From NCBI GenBank assembly GCA_934454585.1, contig CAKSFP010000014.1, positions 10,906 through 74,905 on the forward strand: a DNA stretch of 64,000 nucleotides, in the 5' to 3' direction. The translations under genes were made by a program, and so were the position numbers. This stretch comes from an uncultured Clostridia bacterium. GTDB lineage: Bacteria; Bacillota; Clostridia; UMGS1810. Below, piece after piece: positions 8,414-17,291 of this stretch (positions within the stretch are counted from its first letter, which is position 1; every line of letters begins with the position of its first letter). The notes beneath the pieces were generated by a model. It ran no database searches and had not been told where the DNA came from. It saw only the letters and a list, made by a program, of their open reading frames with translations.

Positions 8414-9853
8414 CTATTTTTTCCATGTATACGGCGAAAACAATATCAGTATCGGGAAAATCTCCAGTCTGCCAATGAGCATATCGAGCGTGAGCACGAT
8501 TTTTGAAAGCGGCGAATATATCGAGAAATTCCTTGTCGGACCCACAAGCGAGAAACCGGGGCCCATGTTTCCGAGAGTTGTTACAACCGATGAAAAACAG
8601 GTCGTGAAGTCAAAATTGTCTATGCTTATTACAATCAGCGACAGTGCAAATATCGAAAAATACGCCGCTATGAACACATTCACGGCTCTTACCGTCTCGT
8701 GTTCCACAGCTCTGCCGTTCATTTTTATCTTCATGGTGCTCTTAGGGTGAGCGCCTATTTTTACTTCTTTTACTATGCTTTTCAGCAATATGAGTATTCG
8801 CGACACCTTTATTCCGCCGCCGGTGCTGCCGGCGCACGCGCCTATGAACATCAGCGTTATGAGTATTGTCTTGCTAAACTGCGGCCACAGGTCAAAATCC
8901 GTTGTGGAATATCCCGTGGATGTCATGAGTGACACCACCTGGAAGAACACATGGCGCAAGCCTTCGCCGACGCTTGCAAAAAGGTTGTGGCAGTTGATGA
9001 ATATCAGCGCAACCGCTATGAAGATTATCGACACATAGGCTTTCAGTTCGTCCGAGTTGAGCAGAGATTTGACTTTTCTGAGATATATCAGGTGATAGAG
9101 CGAAAAATCTATTCCGCACATGAACATAAACACCGTGATAACAATCTGTACATAGGCTGAGTACGGTGCGATTCCGGCATTAAGTATGGCGAATCCTCCC
9201 GTGCCGACTGTGCCGAATGTGAGCGTGAGAGCCTCAAACAGGCTCAGACCGCCAAGCAGCAGAAGCAGCGCCTCGCACACGGTGAGGATGATGTATATGA
9301 CATAGAGAAGCTTTGCCGTCGATTTTATTTTGGGTACAAGTTTGCTTACGGACGGGCCGGGGCTTTCTGCGCGTATCAGGTGAAAATTATTGCTGCCGGC
9401 GAGTGGCAGAATAGCCACCAGAAATACCAGCACACCCATACCGCCGAGCCAGTGAGTCAGGCTGCGCCACAGAAGCATTCCCTTCGGCAATGCTTCAACA
9501 TCAGTAAGAATTGACGCACCCGTGGTGGTGAATCCGGACGCTGTCTCGAACAGCGCATCAATAAAGTTCGGGATGCTGCCCGAGAGTACAAACGGAAATG
9601 CGCCGAATATGCTAATCACTATCCAGCTTAGTGCGACTGTAACGAATCCATCACGCGCATACATGGATTTGTTCTCCGGCTGCCTTATAGTGAGCGCCGT
9701 GCCGGCCGCCAGGCAGAACGCTGTGCAGATTACAAAGGCGCATATCGCACTCTGCTCGCCGTACACCGCTGAAAATATCAGCGGCAGCAGCATACACGCC
9801 GCCTCTATCTTGAGCACCCAGCCGAGTATATATGTTATTACCTTGTGATTCAT
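8414..9853 (-). CDS. trkH: TrkH/KtrB-type potassium uptake channel subunit
   Basis: 479 residues, a polytopic inner-membrane protein with four pore-loop repeats. Visible filter segments are FTTTGASILTD, GTVGTGGFAI, MTSTGYSTTD and TLGNMGPGFS, one per repeat. It takes up K+ with its cytoplasmic partner TrkA, encoded immediately upstream on the same strand (13-base gap). It begins MNHKVITYILGW. There is no sign of truncation. Confidence 0.93.
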   Translation of the reverse strand: MNHKVITYILGWVLKIEAACMLLPLIFSAVYGEQSAICAFVICTAFCLAAGTALTIRQPENKSMYARDGFVTVALSWIVISIFGAFPFVLSGSIPNFIDALFETASGFTTTGASILTDVEALPKGMLLWRSLTHWLGGMGVLVFLVAILPLAGSNNFHLIRAESPGPSVSKLVPKIKSTAKLLYVIYIILTVCEALLLLLGGLSLFEALTLTFGTVGTGGFAILNAGIAPYSAYVQIVITVFMFMCGIDFSLYHLIYLRKVKSLLNSDELKAYVSIIFIAVALIFINCHNLFASVGEGLRHVFFQVVSLMTSTGYSTTDFDLWPQFSKTILITLMFIGACAGSTGGGIKVSRILILLKSIVKEVKIGAHPKSTMKIKMNGRAVEHETVRAVNVFIAAYFSIFALSLIVISIDNFDFTTCFSSVVTTLGNMGPGFSLVGPTRNFSIYSPLSKIVLTLDMLIGRLEIFPILILFSPYTWKK

Positions 9854-9866
9854 GTCAAACTTCCCT

Positions 9867-11225
9867 TTACTCCAAAATGTCGCTGATGTCCTTGAATCCC
9901 GATTTCAGCGTGACCACAATTACCGTGTCGCCGGGCATTATGACATCGCGTCCGCGCGGAATGATTATGTTGCCGTTGCGGTTTATGCAGGCGATGAGAA
10001 TGTTGTGCTTTAGTTTCAGCTTGTCAATTGATATACCCGATATCGGCGAATTTTCCTTTATGCGGAACTCGAGTGCTTCGCCCTTTTCATCCAGTATAAA
10101 ATGCATTGTCTCTATGTTGCTGCCGAGCGAGTTTCGCTTTGCGCGCACAAAACGGATGATATATTCCGCCGTTATATTCTTTGGGTATATTGTCGTGCCC
10201 AGATCCAGGTTGTCTATCACCTCGTCATAGGCTATTCTGTTTATCTTGGTGACGACTTTGCCTTTCGTCTTGATTTTGGCGTAGAGCGACATGAGAATGT
10301 TCTCCTCATCTATGCCTGTCATTGAGACGAACGATTCTGCCTTTTCCAGCCCTTCTTCAAGCAGGAGCTTGTTCTCGGTGCCGTCGCCGTTTATAACATC
10401 GGCTTTCGGCAACAGCTGACACAACTCATCGCATCTTTCTTCGTCGTTGTCTATTATCTTCACATTTATGCCGGTCTGGAGCAGCTGTTTTGCCAGATAA
10501 TACGAGGTGCTGCCGCCGCCGACTATCATGGTGTCCTTCACACGATTTGTCTTTATTCCGATTTTTTTGAAGAACTGTTCGCCGTTCTCTATCGATGCTA
10601 CAATGCTGATGAGGTCGCCGCTGTGCAGCACAAAATCTCCGCGTGGTATGAATGCGTCCGCACCGCGTTCAACTCCGCACACCAGTATGTCGCACCCGAG
10701 TTTTGCAACTATATCTTGTACCTTGAGGTCGTCGAGCGCCGAGTGTGGCGGAATAAGAAACTTCAGAATCTCAACTCTGCCTTTTGCGAAGGTGTCTATC
10801 TGTATTGCCGTTGGGAAACGCAGTATCCTTGCTATTTCGTTCGCCGCTGCCTGCTCGGGGTTTATGAGCATGGCGAGTCCGAGCTGCTCTTTGAATATAC
10901 CGATCGATTTCATATATTCGGGTTTGCGTACCCTTGCAATGGTGCGGCAGTTGCCCATACTCTTTGCCATGAGCGAGACTATTAGGTTTAGCTCGTCCGA
11001 GCCTGTCACGGCTATGATTATGTCTGTGTGTTCTATGCCTGCCTCGGTGAGAATTTCGGCATTGACCGCACTGCCAACTATGCCCATGACATCGTATTCA
11101 TTTATTATATTGTGAATTACACCGGGTTTGGAATCTATGACGGTTATGTTCAGGTCAGTCTCTATGCTCAGCCTTTCCGCAAGCTTTTGACCGACTTTTC
11201 CGCAACCGACTATGATAATGTTCAT
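9867..11225 (-). CDS. trkA: TrkA potassium-uptake regulatory protein
   Basis: 452 residues, with two tandem RCK modules. RCK_N domains begin at residue 1 (MNIIIVGCGKVGQKLAERL) and again near 232 (VGGGSTSYYLAKQLL). Each is followed by an RCK_C domain; the last contains IPRGRDVIMPGDTVIVV. Nucleotide binding (NAD(H)/ATP) to these sites gates TrkH. The start at 11225 was preferred to one 23 codons upstream because the protein family begins at MNIIIVG and AGAGGTAAC precedes it. It is cotranscribed with trkH. Confidence 0.93.
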   Translation of the reverse strand: MNIIIVGCGKVGQKLAERLSIETDLNITVIDSKPGVIHNIINEYDVMGIVGSAVNAEILTEAGIEHTDIIIAVTGSDELNLIVSLMAKSMGNCRTIARVRKPEYMKSIGIFKEQLGLAMLINPEQAAANEIARILRFPTAIQIDTFAKGRVEILKFLIPPHSALDDLKVQDIVAKLGCDILVCGVERGADAFIPRGDFVLHSGDLISIVASIENGEQFFKKIGIKTNRVKDTMIVGGGSTSYYLAKQLLQTGINVKIIDNDEERCDELCQLLPKADVINGDGTENKLLLEEGLEKAESFVSMTGIDEENILMSLYAKIKTKGKVVTKINRIAYDEVIDNLDLGTTIYPKNITAEYIIRFVRAKRNSLGSNIETMHFILDEKGEALEFRIKENSPISGISIDKLKLKHNILIACINRNGNIIIPRGRDVIMPGDTVIVVTLKSGFKDISDILE

Positions 11226-11397
11226 ATTACAGTTACCTCTTATATTATTTAATATACCAAATGGAATTATAGCAAAATACATATATAAAGTCAAGATAAG
11301 ATTCGGTTAAAAAATGCGATGGTATGAAAATATTGTAAAATAAATAGCGAAAACCTGTTGTTTTTGTTCCGAAATTCTGTTTTTATTCGTGTTAGTA

Positions 11398-11426
11398 TTG
11401 ACTTTGCATTTGTTTTATAGTATAAT
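11398..11426 (+). promoter_or_regulatory. Promoter of the glycyl-radical enzyme operon
   Basis: TTGACT, a 17-base spacer and TATAAT, about 75 bases before the ATG of the dehydratase. The rest of gap 11226-11500 is AT-rich, and no further site is identified. Confidence 0.8.
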
Positions 11427-11500
11427 CAAATTGTAAAAATGTATTTTATAATGTTGGATTTTAATTTCTTTTCTATTGTTAAGGAGGAATTGAATATAAT

Positions 11501-14026
11501 ATGAAAAAATTTTACACAAAAGAGATCCCTGTTTCGACTCGTATTGCCGATCTTAAGGCATATCTGTTCAAGGAGATGCCGCAGATTGAGTCCGACAGGG
11601 CAAGACTGCTAACGGAATCATACAAAGCTACCGAAAACCTGCCCATAATAGAGCGTCGCTCCAAGGCGTTTGCGCATATAATGGAGCACCTGCCCATAGC
11701 CATATGGGACGGTGAACTCATAGTCGGCACAAACACCAAAAAGCCGCGCAGCTGCCAGGTGTTCCCCGAGTATTCATTTGAATGGCTCGAGGCGGAGTTT
11801 GACACCGTTGCCACGAGGAGTGCAGATCCGTTCTACATAGCCGACGAGACCAAGGCGGAGTTGCATGAGATATATAAATACTGGCACGGCAAGACCACAA
11901 GCGACCTTGCCTCGGCGTACATGGCGCCCGAGACTAAGGCGGCAATTGATCACAACATATTTACTCCCGGAAACTATTTCTACAACGGCATAGGTCATGT
12001 TACGGTGGACTATCCCCTTGTTTTGAAAGATGGTTTTCGCGGCATAATTGCCAAAGCACAGGCAGAGATGGACAAGCTTAGCTTTGGTGACGAGGACTAT
12101 GCATCGAGGAAATCGTTCCTCGGCGCTGTTATAGAGAGCCTGGAAGCAGCAATAACTTACGCCAAGAGGTATGCGGCACTCGCACGCGACATGGCGGCGG
12201 ATTGCGCCGATACGGTAAGAAAAGCCGAACTTGAAAAAATCGCCGAGAACTGTGACAGAGTGCCGGAGTACGGTGCACGCAGTTTCTATGAGGCTTGTCA
12301 GTCGTTCTGGTTTGTGCAGATGCTCCTTCAGACAGAATCGAGCGGCCACTCCATTTCGCCGGGACGATTCGACCAATATATGTATCCGTATTTCAAAGCG
12401 GATCTTGATAAAGGGGCAATAACGAGAGAATTTGCCCAGGAACTGATGGACTGCATCTGGATAAAACTCAATGCCCTCAACAAGGTGAGAGACGCAGTGT
12501 CTGCGGAGGGCTTTGCCGGATATTCGCTGTTCCAGAACCTCATTTGCGGCGGTCAGGACGAAAACGGACTGGACGCGACAAACGATCTGTCATTCATGTG
12601 CGTGACTTCATCCATGCACATTATGCTGCCCCAGCCGTCGCTTTCGGCGAGGGTGTGGAACGGTTCGCCGCATGAGTTTCTCATAAAATGTGCGCTCCTC
12701 ACACGAACGGGCGTAGGTCTGCCGGCGTACTATAACGACGAAGTGATCATTCCGTCACTGCTCAGCCGCGGACTCACCATGCAGGATGCAAGAGACTACA
12801 ATATAATAGGCTGTGTGGAACCGCAGAAAGCCGGCAAGACGGACGGCTGGCACGATGCGGCATTCTTTAATATGTGCCGTCCGCTGGAGCTTGTTTTCTC
12901 CAACGGTTATGACAACGGCGAACGCATCGGCTTGCAAACCGGTGATGTGGCGCAGATGAAAACCTTTGACGAATTTTACAATGCGTACAAAGAACAGATG
13001 AACTACATGATTTCGTTGCTTGTAAATGCCGACAACGCCATAGACTGTGCCCATGCAGACAGATGTCCGCTGCCGTTTTTGTCGTCCATGGTTGACGATT
13101 GCATAGCGCGCGGCAAGAGCGTGCAGAACGGCGGTGCGATATACAACTTCACGGGTCCTCAGGGATTCGGCATAGCAAACATGGCAGACTCCATGTATGT
13201 GATAAAGAAACTTGTCTTTGAGGAAGGCAGATTCACGCTTGCCGAGCTTAAAGAGGCATTGGAGCACAACTTCGGCAAGGACGCCGGCGCAGACAGGGCA
13301 AAGAACATCACCATCGGTGTGGTCGCAGCCATGAGAGAAAAGGGCATAGATGTGTCCGAGAGCGACATTGCGGCAATTTTCTCCGATGTAAGCAGCAGAG
13401 TATCGGACGGCGAGTCATCAAGATACAGAGAGATCAAAGATATGATAGATGCTGCGCCGAAATTCGGCAATGATGTGGAAGAAGTGGACACACTCGCACG
13501 CGATGTGGCATACACCTACACCAAGCCGCTCGAGACATACAAAAATCCGCGCGGCGGTCACTTCCAGGCGGGACTTTATCCCGTGTCTGCCAATGTGCCG
13601 CTCGGCGCGCAGACGGGCGCGACCCCGGATGGCAGATATGCGCACACCCCGGTTGCGGACGGCGTTTCACCGTCTGCCGGCAAGGATGTACACGGCCCCA
13701 CGGCGAGTGCAAACTCCGTGTCGCACCTTGATCACTACATTGCGTCAAACGGCACTTTGTTCAACATGAAGTTCCATCCCTCGGCGCTTGAGGGCACGAC
13801 GGGTCTGGAAAGCTTTGTGGCGCTGATTCAGGCGTATTTTGACAGGAAGGGCAGCCATATGCAGTTTAATGTGGTCAGCCGCGAGACGCTCATAGACGCG
13901 CAGAAACACCCCGAGAATTATCAGGGACTGTGCGTACGCGTGGCCGGTTACAGCGCACTGTTTGTGACGCTCTCGAAGTCATTGCAGGATGACATCATAA
14001 ACCGTACCGAGCAGAGGGGATTTTGA
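11501..14026 (+). CDS. Glycyl-radical (B12-independent) propanediol/glycerol dehydratase
   Basis: 841 residues. The active-site loop IIGCVEPQKAGKTDGWHDA places the thiyl Cys at 438 and the base Glu at 440. The glycyl radical motif RVAGYSA places the radical Gly at 816, 25 residues from the C-terminus. The GCVEPQ signature and the neighbouring aldolase/rhamnulokinase genes point to dehydration of (S)-1,2-propanediol to propanal, rather than to PFL or choline lyase. There is no N- or C-terminal extension that looks like an encapsulation peptide. The ribosome site AAGGAGGAATTG is 13 bases from ATG. It is the first gene of the microcompartment locus. Confidence 0.9.
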   Translation: MKKFYTKEIPVSTRIADLKAYLFKEMPQIESDRARLLTESYKATENLPIIERRSKAFAHIMEHLPIAIWDGELIVGTNTKKPRSCQVFPEYSFEWLEAEFDTVATRSADPFYIADETKAELHEIYKYWHGKTTSDLASAYMAPETKAAIDHNIFTPGNYFYNGIGHVTVDYPLVLKDGFRGIIAKAQAEMDKLSFGDEDYASRKSFLGAVIESLEAAITYAKRYAALARDMAADCADTVRKAELEKIAENCDRVPEYGARSFYEACQSFWFVQMLLQTESSGHSISPGRFDQYMYPYFKADLDKGAITREFAQELMDCIWIKLNALNKVRDAVSAEGFAGYSLFQNLICGGQDENGLDATNDLSFMCVTSSMHIMLPQPSLSARVWNGSPHEFLIKCALLTRTGVGLPAYYNDEVIIPSLLSRGLTMQDARDYNIIGCVEPQKAGKTDGWHDAAFFNMCRPLELVFSNGYDNGERIGLQTGDVAQMKTFDEFYNAYKEQMNYMISLLVNADNAIDCAHADRCPLPFLSSMVDDCIARGKSVQNGGAIYNFTGPQGFGIANMADSMYVIKKLVFEEGRFTLAELKEALEHNFGKDAGADRAKNITIGVVAAMREKGIDVSESDIAAIFSDVSSRVSDGESSRYREIKDMIDAAPKFGNDVEEVDTLARDVAYTYTKPLETYKNPRGGHFQAGLYPVSANVPLGAQTGATPDGRYAHTPVADGVSPSAGKDVHGPTASANSVSHLDHYIASNGTLFNMKFHPSALEGTTGLESFVALIQAYFDRKGSHMQFNVVSRETLIDAQKHPENYQGLCVRVAGYSALFVTLSKSLQDDIINRTEQRGF

Positions 14027-14060
14027 GTTGTGTGACGAATTGCAGAACAGCGAATCGTCT

Positions 14061-14163
14061 CGGGGTATATATTTTGTATCTGCCCGACACGCGCCTTTGC
14101 GGCGCTATGGATCTTGCAGATACAAAACATACACCCCTCGCCTCTGAGCAAACTATCGTTTGC
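14061..14163 (+). promoter_or_regulatory. Long stem-loops between dehydratase and activase genes
   Basis: A 22-bp stem (GGGGTATATATTTTGTATCTGC at 14062-14083 with its partner at 14116-14137, two mismatches) encloses an inner GCGCC..GGCGC hairpin. A second small hairpin, GCAAAC-tatc-GTTTGC, lies at 14148-14163. The first could stabilise or partially end the dehydratase mRNA, so that less activase is made. A MITE insertion is an alternative. Confidence 0.55.
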
Positions 14164-14225
14164 GAGAACCAAAGGGCGGTGGTGGGATTCGTACATTCCT
14201 CAAAAATCGAAACGGAGCATATATA

Positions 14226-15014
14226 ATGAACGATTATCTTAATACACAGGGAAGAATATTCGATATACAGCGGTTCTCCGTCCACGACGGACCGGGCATA
14301 AGGACAATAGTGTTTCTCAAGGGCTGTTTTCTCCGGTGCCGCTGGTGCTGCAATCCCGAATCTCAAAGCAAAGAGATTGAAAAAATGATTGTGGACGGCA
14401 AAGAGAAAATCATTGGAGAGGATGTCACCGTTGCCGAAGTTATGAAAACCGTCGAGCGTGACAGAGCTTACTACAGACGCTCCGGCGGCGGACTCACACT
14501 CTCCGGCGGGGAGAGCCTTGCTCAGGCAGACTTTGCGGCGGCGTTGCTGCGTGCTTCCAAGGAATTGGGCATAAACACCGCGCTCGAATCCACAGCCTGT
14601 GCGCACTACTCGCAGATACAAAAACTTCTGCCGTATCTCGACACATACCTTATGGACATCAAACACATAAACGGAGCGAAACACAGGGAATTTACCGGAG
14701 TTGACAACAGCCTGATCTTAGAGAACGCCGTAAAGCTGTCACACGATGTGAAAAACCTTGTAATACGCGTGCCGGTGATACCAACCTTCAATGACACCGA
14801 GGACGAAATTCTCGACATCGTCAAGTTCGCCTCGGCACTCGATAATGTCACCCGGATTCATCTGCTGCCGTACCACAGGCTCGGTGCAGACAAATACAAA
14901 GGTCTCGGCAGGGCGTACACCATGGGTGATGCACCGCTCATACCGGGCGAAAAAATGGAGCGATTCAAGCAGATTGCGGAATCTTCCGGATTAATATGCA
15001 TGATAGGGGGATGA
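14226..15014 (+). CDS. Glycyl-radical enzyme activating enzyme (radical SAM)
   Basis: 262 residues. It would use SAM and a [4Fe-4S] cluster to install the glycyl radical on the upstream dehydratase. The radical SAM motif CFLRCRWC (CX3CX2C) sits near residue 34, followed by CNPES and the SGGE motif. The insert between CNPE and SGGE is short and has no cysteines, so the accessory ferredoxin-like clusters common in BMC activases are absent; in this it resembles the activase of PFL. The start at 14226 follows ACGGAGCATATATA. A longer frame from 14160 overlaps the hairpin region and is not favoured. Confidence 0.9.
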   Translation: MNDYLNTQGRIFDIQRFSVHDGPGIRTIVFLKGCFLRCRWCCNPESQSKEIEKMIVDGKEKIIGEDVTVAEVMKTVERDRAYYRRSGGGLTLSGGESLAQADFAAALLRASKELGINTALESTACAHYSQIQKLLPYLDTYLMDIKHINGAKHREFTGVDNSLILENAVKLSHDVKNLVIRVPVIPTFNDTEDEILDIVKFASALDNVTRIHLLPYHRLGADKYKGLGRAYTMGDAPLIPGEKMERFKQIAESSGLICMIGG

Positions 15015-15018
15015 AAAA

Positions 15019-15393
15019 GTGAATTTTAACGACTTGGCAGCATCGGACAAACTCCGCATTATCCAAGAGCTTGTACCGGGCAAACAGATTACACTTGCAC
15101 ACATAATTGCAAATCCCGATAAAATTTTATACAAAAAACTCGGACTCGACCCGGCGGTGGACTACTCCAAATCCGCCATAGGCATAATAACCATGTCGCC
15201 GAGCGAGACGGCAATAATTGCAGGGGACATTGCCACCAAGGCATCGGGAGCCGAGATAGGCTTTGTGGACAGGTTCAGCGGTACTCTCATAGTGACGGGA
15301 ACGGTGTCCGAGGTGGAGTCGGCGCTTGTTGCGGTTACGGATTACACCCGTGACACTCTGAAATTCACCGTGTGTCCCATAACAAAGACATGA
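15019..15393 (+). CDS. EutS/PduU-type BMC-H shell protein
   Basis: 124 residues starting at GTG 15019, after a GGGGGATG ribosome site. It contains the EutS/PduU signature VPGKQITLAHIIANP and the circularly permuted BMC fold (SPSETAIIAGDIATKA, then IGFVDRFSGTLIVTG). Such proteins form hexameric shell tiles with a small central beta barrel. It lies between the activase (4-base gap) and the EutP-like gene (4-base overlap), so translation is probably coupled. Confidence 0.92.
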   Translation: MNFNDLAASDKLRIIQELVPGKQITLAHIIANPDKILYKKLGLDPAVDYSKSAIGIITMSPSETAIIAGDIATKASGAEIGFVDRFSGTLIVTGTVSEVESALVAVTDYTRDTLKFTVCPITKT

Positions 15394-15815
15394 AAAAGAT
15401 GATTCTCGTCGGCAGGAGCGAGAGCGGCAAAACCTCTCTAACACAGGCGCTCAAGGGAAGGAAAATACATTACAGCAAAACTCAGTACATAAACTATCAC
15501 GATGTGATAATAGACACCCCGGGTGAATATGCGGAAAACCGTGAGCTCGGCAGAGCACTGGCATTGTACTCCTATGAGGCGGATGTAATCGGACTTCTGC
15601 TTGCGGCGACGGAGCAATACTCCCTGTACGCACCCTGCATAACCGCACAGGCAAACCGCGAGGTTATAGGCATTGTGACGCAGATTGACCGTCCCGATGC
15701 GCGCCCGGACAGGGCAAAAGCGTGGCTCGAACTTGCCGGCTGCAAAAAGATTTTTTTCGTCTCGTCCGTCACCGGCGAGGGCATAAAAGAGCTGCTTGAC
15801 TATCTTGCACAATAA
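15390..15815 (+). CDS. EutP/PduV-type small GTPase
   Basis: 141 residues. It has a Ras-like P-loop, LVGRSESGKTSL, a switch II-like DTPGEY and the base-recognition motif TQIDRPDA. EutP/PduV proteins associate with microcompartments; their role (positioning, or acetate kinase activity in one report) is unsettled. The start is set at ATG 15390, which overlaps the preceding stop as ATGA. GTG 15372 would add six residues. It is the last gene of the first transcription unit, followed by an A-rich promoter region. Confidence 0.88.
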   Translation: MKKMILVGRSESGKTSLTQALKGRKIHYSKTQYINYHDVIIDTPGEYAENRELGRALALYSYEADVIGLLLAATEQYSLYAPCITAQANREVIGIVTQIDRPDARPDRAKAWLELAGCKKIFFVSSVTGEGIKELLDYLAQ

Positions 15816-15863
15816 AAAATAACAAAAAACAAACAAAAACAAAGAAAATCAAAGAAAAATATG

Positions 15864-15892
15864 TTGACTTATGTTGCATTATGTGGTATCAT
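15864..15892 (+). promoter_or_regulatory. Promoter of the aldolase/shell operon
   Basis: TTGACT, a 17-base spacer and TATCAT, preceded by an A-rich tract (15816-15860) that could act as an UP element. It lies 58 bases before the aldolase ATG. Confidence 0.75.
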
Positions 15893-15950
15893 ATTAAATG
15901 TAAGAAAACATTTATCAATTTGAGAAACTTATATAAAGGAGAATGGAAAA

Positions 15951-16778
15951 ATGGTAAATGAGTTTGAAATCAAAAAACAAATCTGCGACATCGGAAAGAG
16001 AATTTACAACAGAGGCATGGTTGCCGCAAACGACGGTAACATCTCTGTTAAGATCAGCGACAACGAGTATCTTTGCACACCGACAGGCGTAAGCAAAGGT
16101 TTCATGACCCCCGAATACATCTGCAAGATTGACGGGCAGGGCAATGTGCTCGCCGCTAACGGCAACTTCCGTCCGTCATCGGAGATCAAGATGCATTTGC
16201 GTGTATATCAGCACAGACCGGATGTAAAATCCGTTGTTCACGCACACCCGATATACGCAACAAGCTTTGCCATTGCAGGCATTCCGCTTACTCAGCCGAT
16301 AATGCCTGAGGCTGTTATCGCCCTCGGCTGCGTACCGATTGCCGAGTACGGCACGCCTTCCACAGAGGAGATTCCGGATGCGGTAGAAAAGTATCTGCCA
16401 TACTTTGATGCGGTTCTGCTTGCAAACCATGGTGCACTGTCATATTCCGATTCTCTGCTTGCGGCTTATCACAAAATGGAGTCTGTAGAGTTCTATGCAG
16501 AGTTGCTTTATCATGCAAGAGCACTCGGCGGCCCCAAGGAGTTCACTGAGGCACAGGTTCAGAGACTGTACGAAATCCGTCGTCAGTTCGGCATGACAGG
16601 CAAACACCCGGCTAACTTATGTCCCAATGCCAAGGACGGCAAGATGAGCTGCCACACCTGCGGCGTTCCCAGCTGCTCACAGGCGGGCGCACAAGGTTTC
16701 GGCAAGGTTCAGGAATGTTCCGATGCGGATCTCATAGCACAGATTGCAAAGAAAGTTATTGAAGAAATGAACAAATAA
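15951..16778 (+). CDS. Class II sugar-phosphate aldolase (fuculose/rhamnulose-1-phosphate type) with encapsulation tail
   Basis: 275 residues. It would cleave L-fuculose- or L-rhamnulose-1-phosphate into dihydroxyacetone phosphate and L-lactaldehyde. Zinc ligands appear as VVHAHPIYAT (about 97) and ANHGA (about 157), with the N-terminal NDGNIS binding loop. After the aldolase core there is a C-terminal extension with a Cys cluster, SCHTCGVPSC. It ends in an amphipathic helix, DLIAQIAKKVIEEMNK, typical of BMC encapsulation peptides. The ribosome site is AAAGGAGAATGG. It is the first gene of the second unit. Confidence 0.9.
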   Translation: MVNEFEIKKQICDIGKRIYNRGMVAANDGNISVKISDNEYLCTPTGVSKGFMTPEYICKIDGQGNVLAANGNFRPSSEIKMHLRVYQHRPDVKSVVHAHPIYATSFAIAGIPLTQPIMPEAVIALGCVPIAEYGTPSTEEIPDAVEKYLPYFDAVLLANHGALSYSDSLLAAYHKMESVEFYAELLYHARALGGPKEFTEAQVQRLYEIRRQFGMTGKHPANLCPNAKDGKMSCHTCGVPSCSQAGAQGFGKVQECSDADLIAQIAKKVIEEMNK

Positions 16779-16793
16779 ATGCGGTGATGTGTC

Positions 16794-17291
16794 ATGAATG
16801 AGAACACCATTTCGCAAATAGTGTCACAGGTTTTGTCCGATGTGCGCAGGAGTACCGAGGCAAAGTGCATCACCCTTTCTCAGGCGAGACGGCTGATTGC
16901 AAAGGTCGAGGAAAAAGCGGCGCAGATAGGCGTCAGGGCTGTTGTGGCGGTCACCAACACCGCAGCGCGCCCCGTAGCGGTAGAGTGCATGGACGATTCG
17001 TTCATAGCAAGCTACGATGTGGCACTTAACAAGGCTTTCACCGTTGTTGCGCTCAAGATGTCCACCATAGAGCTTAAATCAATAACGAAACCGGGAGATT
17101 CGCTCTACGGCATCCAGTTTACCAACGACGGAAAGATAGTTGTTTTCGGCGGCGGAGACCCGCTTAGATACAACGGAGCAATAATCGGCGGTCTCGGCGT
17201 CAGCGGAGGCACGGAGGAGCAGGATACCATGCTCTCTGCCTACGGCGCATCGGTTCTGCCGGAAATTATGAAAGGAGAAAAACATGAATAA
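16794..17291 (+). CDS. GlcG/PduO C-terminal-like (DUF336) protein with encapsulation peptide
   Basis: 165 residues. The first ~18 (NTISQIVSQVLSDVRR) form an amphipathic helix like other BMC targeting peptides. The remainder is a GlcG/HbpS domain, as in the PduO C-terminal half: LSQARRLIAKVEEKAAQIG, then ALNKAFTVVALKM and GGLGVSGG. Some members bind heme or cobalamin; the function inside glycyl-radical compartments is unknown. The stop overlaps the start of the alcohol dehydrogenase by 8 bases. Confidence 0.85.
   Translation: MNENTISQIVSQVLSDVRRSTEAKCITLSQARRLIAKVEEKAAQIGVRAVVAVTNTAARPVAVECMDDSFIASYDVALNKAFTVVALKMSTIELKSITKPGDSLYGIQFTNDGKIVVFGGGDPLRYNGAIIGGLGVSGGTEEQDTMLSAYGASVLPEIMKGEKHE

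Noticed and set aside
8145..8750. 201-residue plus-strand ORF across rpsO and trkH
   Set aside because: It overlaps two conserved minus-strand genes and the rpsO promoter, and no motif is seen.
11501..14026. Pyruvate formate-lyase or choline TMA-lyase
   Set aside because: The GCVEPQ active-site signature and the aldolase, rhamnulokinase and PduP neighbours fit propanediol dehydratase better. No cut genes are nearby.
14027..14225. N-terminal extension of the activase from 14160
   Set aside because: The extra 22 residues come from hairpin DNA. The family begins at the later ATG, which has its own GGAG site.
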